Below, piece after piece: positions 1 to 5,363 of a stretch of 6,859 bases of DNA (position 1 is the first letter of the stretch; the number at the start of each line of letters is the position of its first letter). The DNA is taken from positions 1 to 6,859 of the forward strand of contig JAHJBU010000011.1 of NCBI GenBank assembly GCA_018813375.1. Direction: 5' to 3'. Made by a program: the position numbers and the translations under genes. The notes under the pieces were generated by a model that saw only the letters and a program-made list of their open reading frames with translations, was not told the origin of the DNA and did no database searches. Source of the stretch: Patescibacteria group bacterium. Its GTDB lineage: Bacteria > Patescibacteriota > Microgenomatia > UBA1400 > PJMF01.

Positions 1-2
1 GG

Positions 3-89
3 ATAGCCCTAATATTTGGGCAAGTGATGATTTGTGCATATACACGTATTATGCGTGTAGCACGTTTTACCTATCAAGTGTCCAGATGA
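3..89 (+). CDS. Possible 3' end of an unidentified ORF, cut by the window edge
   Basis: A plus-strand frame is open from the left edge to a TGA at 87-89. The 28 residues start hydrophobic (IALIFGQVMICAY) and end basic (TRIMRVARFTYQVSR), as the last transmembrane helix and cytoplasmic tail of a membrane protein would. It would end 12 nt from the stop of the convergent minus-strand gene at 102, a normal tail-to-tail layout. A second plus frame is open from base 2 to a TAG at 143-145, so openness alone does not choose between them. The fragment is too short for a family call and could be chance. Confidence 0.2.
   Translation: MALIFGQVMICAYTRIMRVARFTYQVSR
6..21. repeat. Imperfect palindrome at the left edge
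   Basis: GCCCTAATATTTGGGC is a 16-bp inverted repeat in which seven of the eight base pairs match, with one T:T mismatch. It could be a protein binding site or a small hairpin. It also falls inside the possible ORF end at 3-89. No T-run follows on either strand, so it does not look like an intrinsic terminator. Confidence 0.3.
34..63. repeat. Inverted repeat with bulge (possible hairpin)
   Basis: GTGC (34-37) and TACACG (41-46) pair with CGTGTA (54-59) and GCAC (60-63). This gives a 10-bp stem with a 3-nt bulge and a 7-nt loop. On the plus strand GTTTT follows, so a weak terminator for a plus-strand gene ending at 89 is conceivable, although the T-run is short and the stop codon lies after the hairpin. 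A competing pairing GCATA/TATGC (36-40 with 50-54) uses the same bases. Confidence 0.3.
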
Positions 90-101
90 GTGGTTACCCC
101 G

Positions 102-500
102 TTAATTTGAGAAGAGCCAAGCACCACTTGATTTATACAAACTAGCAAGACCAGGAACTGGTGCTCTAAATGCGTCACCATCACCCATCAATGATTCTGC
201 ATCAAGGGTAGGACTTACACCAATATCAAAACGACCTCTGAATTCCGCAGCAAATGCAGTCTTCTCCACTAAGTTCTGTAAACCATCATCTCCTAAAGCT
301 TCACGAAGTTCTTCTTCAAGTTGTTTCCTACCATCATCATCGCCATCTTTTAATTCTAAAACCCTAGTTAGCAGATCAGGATGATCTGAAAGAATGTCTT
401 TTAGATTCTGCATTGCTTCTGCTGGAGTCCTACGAATATAAGCAAACTTTTCTTTTCCCCAATCTTGCCAATCACCTTTTGGATCTTCTTGTAAATTCAT
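102..500 (-). CDS. Acidic protein of unknown function, 132 aa
   Basis: I do not recognise this protein. It has no signal peptide or membrane segment, so a cytoplasmic location is likely. The N-terminal part contains WQDWGKEKF. The middle (about residues 35-75) is strongly acidic and probably helical, with DGDDDGRKQLEEELREALGD. The C-terminal third is rich in Gly, Ala and Ser and has no Cys. The ATG at 498-500 is supported by a GAAAGG Shine-Dalgarno (506-511, spacing 5 nt), one of the better ribosome sites in the window. A TATAAA box lies at 517-522, but no good -35 is visible. It stands alone, with 253 nt separating it from the next upstream gene. The stop is TAA. The reading frame is clear, but the function is unknown. 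Confidence 0.75.
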   Translation of the reverse strand: MNLQEDPKGDWQDWGKEKFAYIRRTPAEAMQNLKDILSDHPDLLTRVLELKDGDDDGRKQLEEELREALGDDGLQNLVEKTAFAAEFRGRFDIGVSPTLDAESLMGDGDAFRAPVPGLASLYKSSGAWLFSN

Positions 501-565
501 AAAAGCCTTTCTATATTTATAATTTAATCAAGTTAATGTAACTACACAATAAGTAGATCACAACT

Positions 566-589
566 AGAGATTAAATACAAGCAATCTCT
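566..589. repeat. Perfect 7-bp inverted repeat upstream of the 132-aa gene
   Basis: AGAGATT (566-572) and AATCTCT (583-589) are perfect inverted arms separated by 10 nt. The repeat lies 66-89 nt before the start codon at 500. No T-run follows on either strand, so it is more likely an operator or leader hairpin than a terminator. With 7-bp arms in AT-rich DNA, chance is a real alternative. Apart from this and the small ORF at 617-730, I see nothing else convincing in the gap 501-753. Confidence 0.35.
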
Positions 590-616
590 TATGTTCTATA
601 TCCTACATGTGATTGA

Positions 617-730
617 TTAAGTCGATAAATTTATAGCCAGGCGCCTGATGGCATAACTTCTTTCTAACTCCTCTCCCCATCTAACTATCCAATCAACTAA
701 GTAGTTCCACTTTTTAGATACAGTGTCCAC
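617..730 (-). CDS. Small Trp-rich ORF, 37 codons; intact copy of a repeated element
   Basis: The frame opens with GTG at 728-730 and ends with TAA at 617-619. The peptide begins VDTVSKKWNYLVDWIVRW and continues with GEELERSYAIRRLAINLST. It has three Trp spaced so that an amphipathic helix is likely. A damaged relative lies at 2503-2630 and a shorter one at 3125-3190. Compared with the copy at 2503-2630, many codon differences are synonymous or conservative (GTT/GTG, TTA/CTA, GAA/GAG, Ile/Val, Arg/Lys, Leu/Phe), which points to past selection on a peptide. It starts 23 nt after the stop of the membrane-protein gene at 754. No Shine-Dalgarno is visible and the start is GTG, so translation is uncertain. 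Its DNA includes the GC-rich palindrome CAGGCGCCTG (639-648). The function is unknown. Confidence 0.4.
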   Translation of the reverse strand: MDTVSKKWNYLVDWIVRWGEELERSYAIRRLAINLST

Positions 731-753
731 AAAGATTGGTGTATCAATTAAAA

Positions 754-1485
754 TTATTCATGTTTTATTTTAATACTTGCTAAAATTGCTAACAAATTTT
801 CATAACAGTTTTCCATACCTCCAACTTCTTCACCTTTAAGACATTGTTCGGCTTTTACAAGTAAAAGTCTTTCATCACCATTCTCAAAAGAATAGTCTAC
901 ATAGACATAGGTACCATAACCAATGCCTTCTTTTAATTCTTTTTTATAAAATGTAATTTCATCAAACTGGCCAGGAACCTCAAGCTTTTCCCAATTTCCC
1001 TCAAAAGAATCAATAATCTTTGACTTATCAGTATATCTAGAATAATCAGTCATTTGAATAGACCAAAAAGACATATCCATCGTGCTAGCTTTCATTAGCG
1101 GCTTTGGAGCAAGGTAAACGACTTCAGACAAATCTTTACTCTCGTCATCTTCATCAAAAACACTATGCTCCTCTAATAACACATGCCATCCTTTTGGATA
1201 TTTAAAATTGAAGCCTAGACGGTTATATGGACTATAAAAGCCTTCAAATTGAATATACTCTGCTATCTGTTTATCATCTCCTTCCAATTTTTCATCTGCT
1301 TCCTGCGTGGGCACTTGATTAATAACTTGAACCATCTCATCTACTTCACTTTTAGTACGTAAACTCAAACCTGCAACTAGAATTAAAATCACAAATAAAA
1401 TAATTGTGGAAAATTTCCAAAAATTTGTGCGTCTTGAAGTAACTAAATTTTCTTGTGGAGCTTGAGTTTGAATTTTTTCTTGCAT
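754..1485 (-). CDS. Single-pass membrane protein with extracytoplasmic domain, 243 aa
   Basis: A short cytoplasmic N-terminus carrying RRTN is followed by one transmembrane helix at about residues 23-42 (FSTIILFVILILVAGLSL). The positive charges before the helix predict an outward-facing C-terminal part. A charged linker (45-75) leads to a folded domain that starts with GFNFKYPKGWHV (91-102). The 'F.YP.GW' motif is common at the start of PsbP-like and similar small extracytoplasmic domains, so that fold is a guess. The end has two cysteines (215, 227), which could form a disulfide, and a final ...LLAILASIKI strand/helix. The start ATG (1483-1485) has no Shine-Dalgarno, but a promoter-like pair sits just upstream. 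It follows the 52-codon ORF by 53 nt. A layout resembling it is found in the gene at 5730-6626. Confidence 0.8.
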   Translation of the reverse strand: MQEKIQTQAPQENLVTSRRTNFWKFSTIILFVILILVAGLSLRTKSEVDEMVQVINQVPTQEADEKLEGDDKQIAEYIQFEGFYSPYNRLGFNFKYPKGWHVLLEEHSVFDEDDESKDLSEVVYLAPKPLMKASTMDMSFWSIQMTDYSRYTDKSKIIDSFEGNWEKLEVPGQFDEITFYKKELKEGIGYGTYVYVDYSFENGDERLLLVKAEQCLKGEEVGGMENCYENLLAILASIKIKHE

Positions 1486-1491
1486 AACTTA

Positions 1492-1521
1492 ATTCTACAT
1501 GTTTAATGCTAATAAAAACAA
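1492..1521 (-). promoter_or_regulatory. Putative promoter for the 243-aa membrane protein
   Basis: On the minus strand TTGTTT (1516-1521), an 18-nt spacer, and TAGAAT (1492-1497) form a sigma-70-like pair. The -10 box ends only 6 nt before the ATG, so the transcript would begin at or next to the start codon and be leaderless. The -35 matches the consensus at three positions only. Confidence 0.4.
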
Positions 1522-1538
1522 TACATCGGTTTACTAAC

Positions 1539-1697
1539 CTATATATGATTAACTAAACAACTCTCTTGACTGGAAAAATTAAAAACTCTAGAAACAGTAT
1601 CATCTAAAATTCTTGTTTCAATAATGAGTTTTGCTTCTGAATATGGACCATCTAGACCCCAAAGTTGATCTCGTTGTTTTTGTGTAAGTTTTAACAT
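1539..1697 (-). CDS. Small protein of unknown function directly after dinD, 52 aa
   Basis: The ATG is at 1695-1697, 9 nt after the dinD stop codon, and the frame runs to TAG at 1539-1541. The peptide starts MLKLTQKQRDQLWGLDGPYS and continues through EAKLIIETRILDDTVSRVF to ...SCLVNHI. The composition looks like a real soluble protein: a balanced mix of charged and hydrophobic residues, a single Trp and a plausible helical first half. The tight spacing suggests it is cotranscribed with dinD and perhaps translated by coupling, since only a distant AGGA is visible in the dinD tail. I do not recognise the family. It explains most of the 221-nt gap 1486-1706. It could be a partner or regulator of DinD, or an independent small gene. 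That role is inference from position only. Confidence 0.55.
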   Translation of the reverse strand: MLKLTQKQRDQLWGLDGPYSEAKLIIETRILDDTVSRVFNFSSQESCLVNHI

Positions 1698-1706
1698 CTT
1701 TATTTT

Positions 1707-2513
1707 TTATCCTATCAACTCCTCTGTCTTTTTCAGCCTTCTCTTTGCCTTCCCAACGCCATCACTAACTGGCAATTTTTCTGGCATAGTTCCACCCAAT
1801 TCCCTGATAGTTTGACGTACTTTTTTACCAACTTTGAAGTGAGTTTGATTAGCTCGGGCTTCGCCTTGGATGCTTTCTCGTCTTAGTTTAGCGTCTGTTT
1901 GAGTAGCCTTAAACAAATTAGCTGCTAGTTCTTCACTTCCCATGTAATCGAGAATCTTTTGGCTTTTTTTTAATTTTTTCTTTTTGGCAATATCTTTACT
2001 TTTAAGTCCACCATATAAACCCATATAACCATAGTTAGTAAATATTCCATAGTTTTTTACACCAACCTGACTAGCTGTTTGCGCAAGTTGTTTATTGTGA
2101 ATAGTAACCTCTCCACGCAAAAATACTCTTTTTTGATCTTCAATAGATTGATCTTGCAATTCCTGCTTCCTGGTTTGAATAGCAAAATAAGTTTGTCCCA
2201 AAGCCACAACTTCTTTGCTGGGATCTGCATTTTGCACAATAAGATAACAAGCATATCGAGAAAGAGCAACATCTTTGATCTGGCGTGATGTAAAACTACC
2301 TATTTCGACCATATCGTTGATCTCAACGAAATGGTTTTTAATTGATTGATCAGCGTTTTTACACGATTCTTTAGCTTTTTTTATTACCTTTTTAAAATTT
2401 CGAAAGTCGAGATACTCTAAAGCTTTAGCCAATTGTCGAGCTGACCAGAACTCCTGTTGATACTGATTTGTCTTTTTAATATTTTCAAAAATAGCTATAG
2501 TTTTATTTTTCAT
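1707..2513 (-). CDS. dinD: DNA-damage-inducible protein D (DinD) homologue, 268 aa
   Basis: The N-terminal half matches the DinD family pattern, which resembles the BRO-N domain: EFWSARQLAKALEYLDFRNF (21-40), KVIKKAKESC (42-51), DQSIKNHFVEINDMVEIGS (55-73), then the diagnostic LSRYACYLIVQNADPSKEVV (84-103) and TYFAIQTRKQELQ (108-120). The C-terminal half is basic, with a Lys cluster (about 171-183) and a Lys/Arg-rich tail. The length is close to the E. coli protein (about 274 aa), so the gene looks complete. E. coli DinD is LexA-regulated and interferes with RecA filament functions; a DNA- or RecA-directed role here is inferred from homology. The ATG (2511-2513) has AAGGA at 2522-2526, 8 nt away. 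No LexA-type box is visible upstream. The 3' end of the decayed repeat copy overlaps its first codons. Confidence 0.92.
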   Translation of the reverse strand: MKNKTIAIFENIKKTNQYQQEFWSARQLAKALEYLDFRNFKKVIKKAKESCKNADQSIKNHFVEINDMVEIGSFTSRQIKDVALSRYACYLIVQNADPSKEVVALGQTYFAIQTRKQELQDQSIEDQKRVFLRGEVTIHNKQLAQTASQVGVKNYGIFTNYGYMGLYGGLKSKDIAKKKKLKKSQKILDYMGSEELAANLFKATQTDAKLRRESIQGEARANQTHFKVGKKVRQTIRELGGTMPEKLPVSDGVGKAKRRLKKTEELIG

Positions 2514-2630
2514 ATTTCAATTCCTTGGTATAGGCAGTTACTTTTTCATCAACCTCCTCTAGCTCCTCGCCCCCCCCCACTTAACTACCCACTTCACAAA
2601 TTGGTCTCACTTTTTAAATACTGTGTCCAC
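2503..2630 (-). pseudogene. Broken copy of the Trp-rich small ORF
   Basis: From GTG at 2628-2630 the frame reads VDTVFKK, then TGA, then DQFVKWVVKWGG up to a run of nine G. In the next frame it continues GEELEEVDEKVTAYTKELK and ends in a TAA (2503-2505) inside the dinD start. Aligned with the intact copy at 617-730, the TGA replaces the first Trp codon (TGG) and the G-run holds one base too few: ten G would keep the frame. The first 51 nt beyond the G-run boundary, compared without gaps, match the intact copy at 38 of 51 positions. The copy starts 6 nt after the hicA stop. Most likely it is a decayed relic. A sequencing error in the homopolymer could account for the frameshift but not the TGA. 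Confidence 0.5.
2570..2578. repeat. Homopolymer of nine C (nine G on the minus strand)
   Basis: A run of nine C sits in otherwise AT-rich sequence between hicA and dinD. The corresponding place in the intact repeat copy at 617-730 has four. Such runs are prone to slippage in vivo and to read-length errors. Here the run decides the reading frame of the broken small ORF. It is 57 nt upstream of the dinD start, so a length change could also alter promoter spacing, although no promoter could be placed across it. Confidence 0.8.
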
Positions 2631-2636
2631 CTTAGA

Positions 2637-2873
2637 TTATTTTTTGATTTTCTTTTTCAAAAGCACGTCTATTGGAATATCTGCATCTTGCAGTATGGCC
2701 TTAGTAATACCTCTTCCCAGATCTTTTCCCTTGTGAACAGGCACTGAAACCATCTTTTTACTTTTTGAGTTACGAAAAACGTGATGGCTACCTCTAGTGT
2801 GTATTAACACAAAATCATAAATTTTGAGAATTTTAACTAGTTTGCGAGCATTAATAATAGGATATTTAGGCAC
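2637..2873 (-). CDS. hicA: HicA-family mRNA interferase toxin, 78 aa
   Basis: This is a small dsRBD-like HicA (YcfA family) toxin. Family features are the N-terminal LVKILKIYDFVLIHTRGSHH (12-31), in which His30 of the Gly-Ser-His motif is the expected catalytic residue for mRNA cleavage, then HVFRNSKSKKMVSVPVHKGKDLGRG and ITKAILQDADI, ending in a Lys-rich tail. The start is GTG at 2871-2873, which overlaps the hicB stop region by 8 nt, and the family N-terminus fits this start. The overlap implies translational coupling, which keeps toxin output tied to antitoxin. No Shine-Dalgarno of its own is needed or seen. The stop is TAA, followed after 6 nt by the broken repeat copy. Confidence 0.93.
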   Translation of the reverse strand: MPKYPIINARKLVKILKIYDFVLIHTRGSHHVFRNSKSKKMVSVPVHKGKDLGRGITKAILQDADIPIDVLLKKKIKK

Positions 2874-3111
2874 AAACCAACCCCGGGAAGGAAATCGTTT
2901 CTATAGTTTCGTACTCTTCTTTTCGCTCAATTGGTTCTTTTAACTTTACCATGGCTTCCAACATAGCGATCACTACTTTTTTGAGATTTTTCTTAGTTTC
3001 CTCGATAGTTGCACCCTGAGTGTGACAGCCAGGCAAAGAAGGAACATAGCCGTGATATCCACCACCATCTTTTTCAATAATTGATCTATAGGTATAAATA
3101 GCGTCTTTCAT
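2866..3111 (-). CDS. hicB: HicB-family antitoxin, 81 aa
   Basis: The protein has the partial RNase H-like HicB fold signature: YRSIIEKDGGGYHGYVPSLP (8-27), GCHTQGATIEETKKNLKKVV (28-47) and IAMLEAMVKLKEPIE. It is short and has no added C-terminal HTH or ribbon-helix-helix domain after about residue 70, as in the smaller HicB forms, so autorepression through its own DNA-binding domain is not evident. The gene order is hicB then hicA, the reverse of the E. coli hicAB order, but this order is known in other genomes. A good promoter ends 10 nt before the ATG (3109-3111) and no Shine-Dalgarno is visible, so the mRNA is probably leaderless. Confidence 0.92.
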   Translation of the reverse strand: MKDAIYTYRSIIEKDGGGYHGYVPSLPGCHTQGATIEETKKNLKKVVIAMLEAMVKLKEPIERKEEYETIETISFPGLVCA

Positions 3112-3121
3112 ATTAGTATAT

Positions 3122-3150
3122 ATTTTAAATTAAGCTAGTAAATATCTCAA
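3122..3150 (-). promoter_or_regulatory. Putative hicBA promoter
   Basis: On the minus strand TTGAGA (3145-3150), exactly 17 nt, and TAAAAT (3122-3127) match the sigma-70 consensus at 5/6 and 5/6 positions. The -10 ends 10 nt before the hicB ATG, giving a leader of only a few bases. A short tandem repeat, ATCTCA repeated 2.3 times at 3144-3157 on the plus strand, overlaps the -35 and could be a regulator site. The promoter lies inside the third copy of the repeated element. Confidence 0.6.
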
Positions 3151-3190
3151 TCTCAATTCTTTGGTCCCACTTTTTCCCACGGATCTCCAC
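3125..3190 (-). pseudogene. Third, diverged copy of the Trp-rich small ORF
   Basis: From GTG at 3188-3190 the frame reads VEIRGKKWDQRIEIEIFTSL, then Ile and TAA (3125-3127), 21 codons in all. The shared core is GTGGA at the start and AAAAAGTGGGACCAA in the middle. On the plus strand TTGGTCCCACTTTTT (3161-3175) matches the second copy (2601-2615) at 14 of 15 bases. The KKWDQ residues match the broken copy (KK*DQ) and confirm Trp as the ancestral residue at its TGA. After the core the likeness is lost. Because hicBA promoter boxes overlap it, it is probably a relic or a 3'-flank element rather than a working gene. It starts 43 nt after the glmS stop. Confidence 0.4.
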
Positions 3191-3233
3191 AAAACTCTCA
3201 ACTTATTCTCTTCTGTTTTTCATGAAGGAAATC

Positions 3234-5021
3234 CTACCTCACCGTCACGCTTTTCGCAAGATTCCTAGGTTTATCTGGATCTAATTTTTTTTCTAGCGTT
3301 AGATAGTACGCCAAAAGTTGACTTACTACGACCATTGGCAATACACTCGCCTCACCAATATTAGCAATGGGTAAGTAAAAATCAAAAACACCGTGATTAA
3401 TTGACGAAATTCCAATAATATAACCACCTCTAGCTTTCATCTCCATAGCATTAGCCAAAGTCAATGCAGTCGTTTCATCATCAGGCAAAAGTACAATACA
3501 AGGCGTGTCTTTTTCTACAAGTGCCAAAGGGCCATGTTTTAACTCCCCAGCTGCTACGCCTTCTGCGTGAATATAACTAATTTCCTTAATTTTCAAAGCA
3601 GCTTCAAGACTAGCGGGGAAATATAAACCCCTCCCGATCACAAAAATATCTTTTTCATTACTAATTTTATGTGCTAATTTTTTTATATTTTTAAGATTTT
3701 TTTCTTGCAGAATAATTCTGATTGATTCTACTGCTTCTAGTAATAATCTCTGACCTTGTGATTTTCTCTTATCCAAAGCATAAGCCAAAAGTAGTAAGTG
3801 GGAAATTTTCCCAATGAAAGCCTTGGTTGAGGCAACAGCTTTTTCAAGACCTGCTCCAATAAGAATTTTTTCATCTGCCATCCTAAAAAGTGATGAGCCT
3901 AAAACATTAACAAAAGCTAAAATTTTAGCTCCCTTTTGTTGAGCTTTTCTCACTGGCTCTAATAAATCTATAGTTTCTCCAGATTGAGAAAGAGCTATGA
4001 TCAAACTTTTTTTGTTGATAAATTTGAGTTGATCTTCAAACTCACTACCAATCGCAGCATGTACTTGTTTTTTAGCAATTTTTGAAAAAAGAGCTTTGCC
4101 CACTAAACAAGCGTAAGACGCCGTCCCACAGCCAACCAAATAAATATCTTCTGCCTCATTAATTAAAGATAAAATATTATCAGAGCCCACAATTGCATTA
4201 TTGGCAATATCATGAATAACTGCCGGCTGATCATATATTTCTTTGATCATGAAATGTTCAAACTCTCCTATCTCTGCACTAGAAACATCCCAGTCTAACA
4301 TTTGTTTTAAAAACTTGACCTCTTTTGCAGAATTAATATTAATTATTTTTACAGAATCATCTTTGATAATCGCCATTTGATCATCTTCGAGAAAATAGAC
4401 ATCTTTAGTAAATGGTAAAAGCGCAGAAGGATCGCTGGCTATAAAATGCTCATTTTTGCCAAAACCAATCACAAGAGGAGAGCCTTTTCTGGCGGCCAAA
4501 ATAACCCTTTCCTTTTTATCAATGGCCACAATTGCATTCAAGCCTTCTAGCTGATTAAAGGTTTTAAGAAACGCTTCTTCAAAAGATAATTTTCTAGAAT
4601 TTTCTTCCAAAAGATGAACTATTACTTCTGTATCTGTTTCTGATTTAAAAACATGGTTGCCTGCCAACAATTCTTTTTTAAGATCTATATAATTCTCAAC
4701 AATTCCATTATGAATCAGAGCAATAGACTCAGTACAATCAAGATGGGGGTGGGCGTTTTCTCTAGTTACTCCACCATGAGTAGCCCATCGAGTGTGGCCA
4801 ATGGCCAATGATCCAGCGGGCAAACTATCTACATTAGCTCCACCAATTTTGCCTATCCTTTTTTTAAAATAAATTTTATTTTTTATCTCAGGTTGCAAAT
4901 TCAAAGCAACAACAGCCACACCCCAACTATCATAACCACGATATTCTAAACTTTTTAAGCCTTCTAAAACTAATGGAGCAATATTAGTTTTATTACCTAT
5001 ATATCCAAAAACTCCACACAT
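3234..5021 (-). CDS. glmS: Glutamine--fructose-6-phosphate aminotransferase (isomerizing), 595 aa
   Basis: GlmS makes glucosamine-6-phosphate from fructose-6-phosphate and glutamine, the entry step to UDP-GlcNAc and peptidoglycan. It is complete. Cys2 after the initiator Met is the N-terminal nucleophile of the class II glutaminase domain (about 1-225), with EYRGYDSWG (26-34), GHTRWATHG (75-83), HNGIVEN (104-110) and SETDTE (127-132). The first SIS domain has GCGTAS (297-302), LSQSGET (344-350) and ASTKAF (397-402). The second has EAALKIKEISYIHAE (473-487, with the catalytic Glu) and GELKHGPLAL (492-501). The end is the family tail PRNLAKSVTV, closing in Arg rather than the E. coli Glu. The length is slightly below the usual 600-610. 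The ATG has a strong AAGGAG 5 nt away. No glmS ribozyme fits in the short 70-nt upstream gap. Confidence 0.98.
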   Translation of the reverse strand: MCGVFGYIGNKTNIAPLVLEGLKSLEYRGYDSWGVAVVALNLQPEIKNKIYFKKRIGKIGGANVDSLPAGSLAIGHTRWATHGGVTRENAHPHLDCTESIALIHNGIVENYIDLKKELLAGNHVFKSETDTEVIVHLLEENSRKLSFEEAFLKTFNQLEGLNAIVAIDKKERVILAARKGSPLVIGFGKNEHFIASDPSALLPFTKDVYFLEDDQMAIIKDDSVKIININSAKEVKFLKQMLDWDVSSAEIGEFEHFMIKEIYDQPAVIHDIANNAIVGSDNILSLINEAEDIYLVGCGTASYACLVGKALFSKIAKKQVHAAIGSEFEDQLKFINKKSLIIALSQSGETIDLLEPVRKAQQKGAKILAFVNVLGSSLFRMADEKILIGAGLEKAVASTKAFIGKISHLLLLAYALDKRKSQGQRLLLEAVESIRIILQEKNLKNIKKLAHKISNEKDIFVIGRGLYFPASLEAALKIKEISYIHAEGVAAGELKHGPLALVEKDTPCIVLLPDDETTALTLANAMEMKARGGYIIGISSINHGVFDFYLPIANIGEASVLPMVVVSQLLAYYLTLEKKLDPDKPRNLAKSVTVR

Positions 5022-5026
5022 AATAT

Positions 5027-5060
5027 CTCCTTATATAAATTAAAAAAACTAATCTGTCTA
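5027..5060 (-). promoter_or_regulatory. glmS promoter overlapping its Shine-Dalgarno
   Basis: TAGACA (5055-5060, 5/6 to consensus), 17 nt, and TATATA (5032-5037, 4/6) form a good promoter on the minus strand. The -10 ends 10 nt before the ATG, and AAGGAG (5027-5032) abuts and shares a base with it. If transcription starts the usual 6-8 nt after the -10, the Shine-Dalgarno would be largely left out of the mRNA. Either this promoter is not the real one and glmS is read from further upstream, or the SD serves only read-through transcripts from the toxin-antitoxin operon. Confidence 0.5.
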
Positions 5061-5091
5061 TTTCATCTACTTCTAAAACTTTATCCACGCT

Positions 5092-5355
5092 TTAGCGATA
5101 AATATTTTTGCGATGACCAATTCTTAAGAGTAGTACTATCTGGTCTTGGTCATAAACATCATATAAAACCCGATAGTCTCCTACTCTCAATCTAAATTGA
5201 GCAATTTTCGACCCTACCAAAGGCCTAAATTGCTGAGATCTTCTTTGAGTTTTTAGTTTAAAAATAGCCTCAATAATTCTTTGTTGAGCTTTTGAGTCAA
5301 TCTTTTTTAAATCTTTTTGTGCTCTAGAGGAAACTTGAATATGATACTGCTTCAT
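5092..5355 (-). CDS. relE: RelE/ParE-superfamily toxin, 87 aa
   Basis: The protein has the compact RelE fold signature: an N-terminal strand (YHIQVSSRAQKDLKKID, 4-20), two helices (about 15-38), then the basic core FRLRVGDYRVLYDV (54-67), strand QIVLLLRIG (72-80), and the C-terminal HRKNIYR (81-87) with the conserved His-Arg-Lys...Tyr set seen in ribosome-dependent RelE endoribonucleases. By homology it cleaves mRNA in the ribosomal A site; a ParE-type gyrase role is less likely given this C-terminus. It starts 8 nt after the antitoxin stop, with no SD at the right spacing (AAGGGG is about 18 nt off), so translational coupling is likely. The stop is TAA, 70 nt before glmS. The symbol denotes the family, not orthology to E. 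coli relE. Confidence 0.9.
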   Translation of the reverse strand: MKQYHIQVSSRAQKDLKKIDSKAQQRIIEAIFKLKTQRRSQQFRPLVGSKIAQFRLRVGDYRVLYDVYDQDQIVLLLRIGHRKNIYR

Positions 5356-5363
5356 GGAAACAA

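Noticed and set aside
632..655. Intrinsic terminator at the GC-rich palindrome
   Set aside because: CAGGCGCCTG can pair with itself and GCCA/TGGC flank it, but no T-run follows on either strand and it lies inside the intact mini-ORF.
2079..2288. Plus-strand ORF of 69 codons inside dinD
   Set aside because: It lies opposite a well-supported dinD frame and has no homology-like composition or ribosome site; it is a shadow ORF.
2457..2747. Plus-strand ORF of 96 codons across the hicA-dinD gap
   Set aside because: It overlaps hicA and dinD antisense, includes a Pro-rich stretch produced by the C-run, and shows no coding evidence.
617..3190. Integron-type attC sites behind each gene
   Set aside because: GTTRRRY-like heptamers occur at the same place in two copies (GTTAGAT, GTTAAGT), but matching RYYYAAC partners and the attC fold are absent, the third copy lacks it, and no integrase is in the window. 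Coding descent explains the alignment better.
617..3190. Insertion-sequence ends
   Set aside because: AAAAAGTG and TGGACA recall some IS3-family ends, but there is no inverted partner, no target duplication and no transposase frame.
5032..5088. Fourth Trp-rich mini-ORF behind relE
   Set aside because: GTGGATAAAGTT resembles the start of the other copies at 11 of 18 bases, but there is no AAAAAGTG core or Trp and the frame runs into glmS; kept only as a weak look-alike of the 3' element.
5022..5091. glmS ribozyme or riboswitch upstream of glmS
   Set aside because: The gap is only 70 nt, AT-rich and holds a promoter; it cannot contain the roughly 150-nt ribozyme core.
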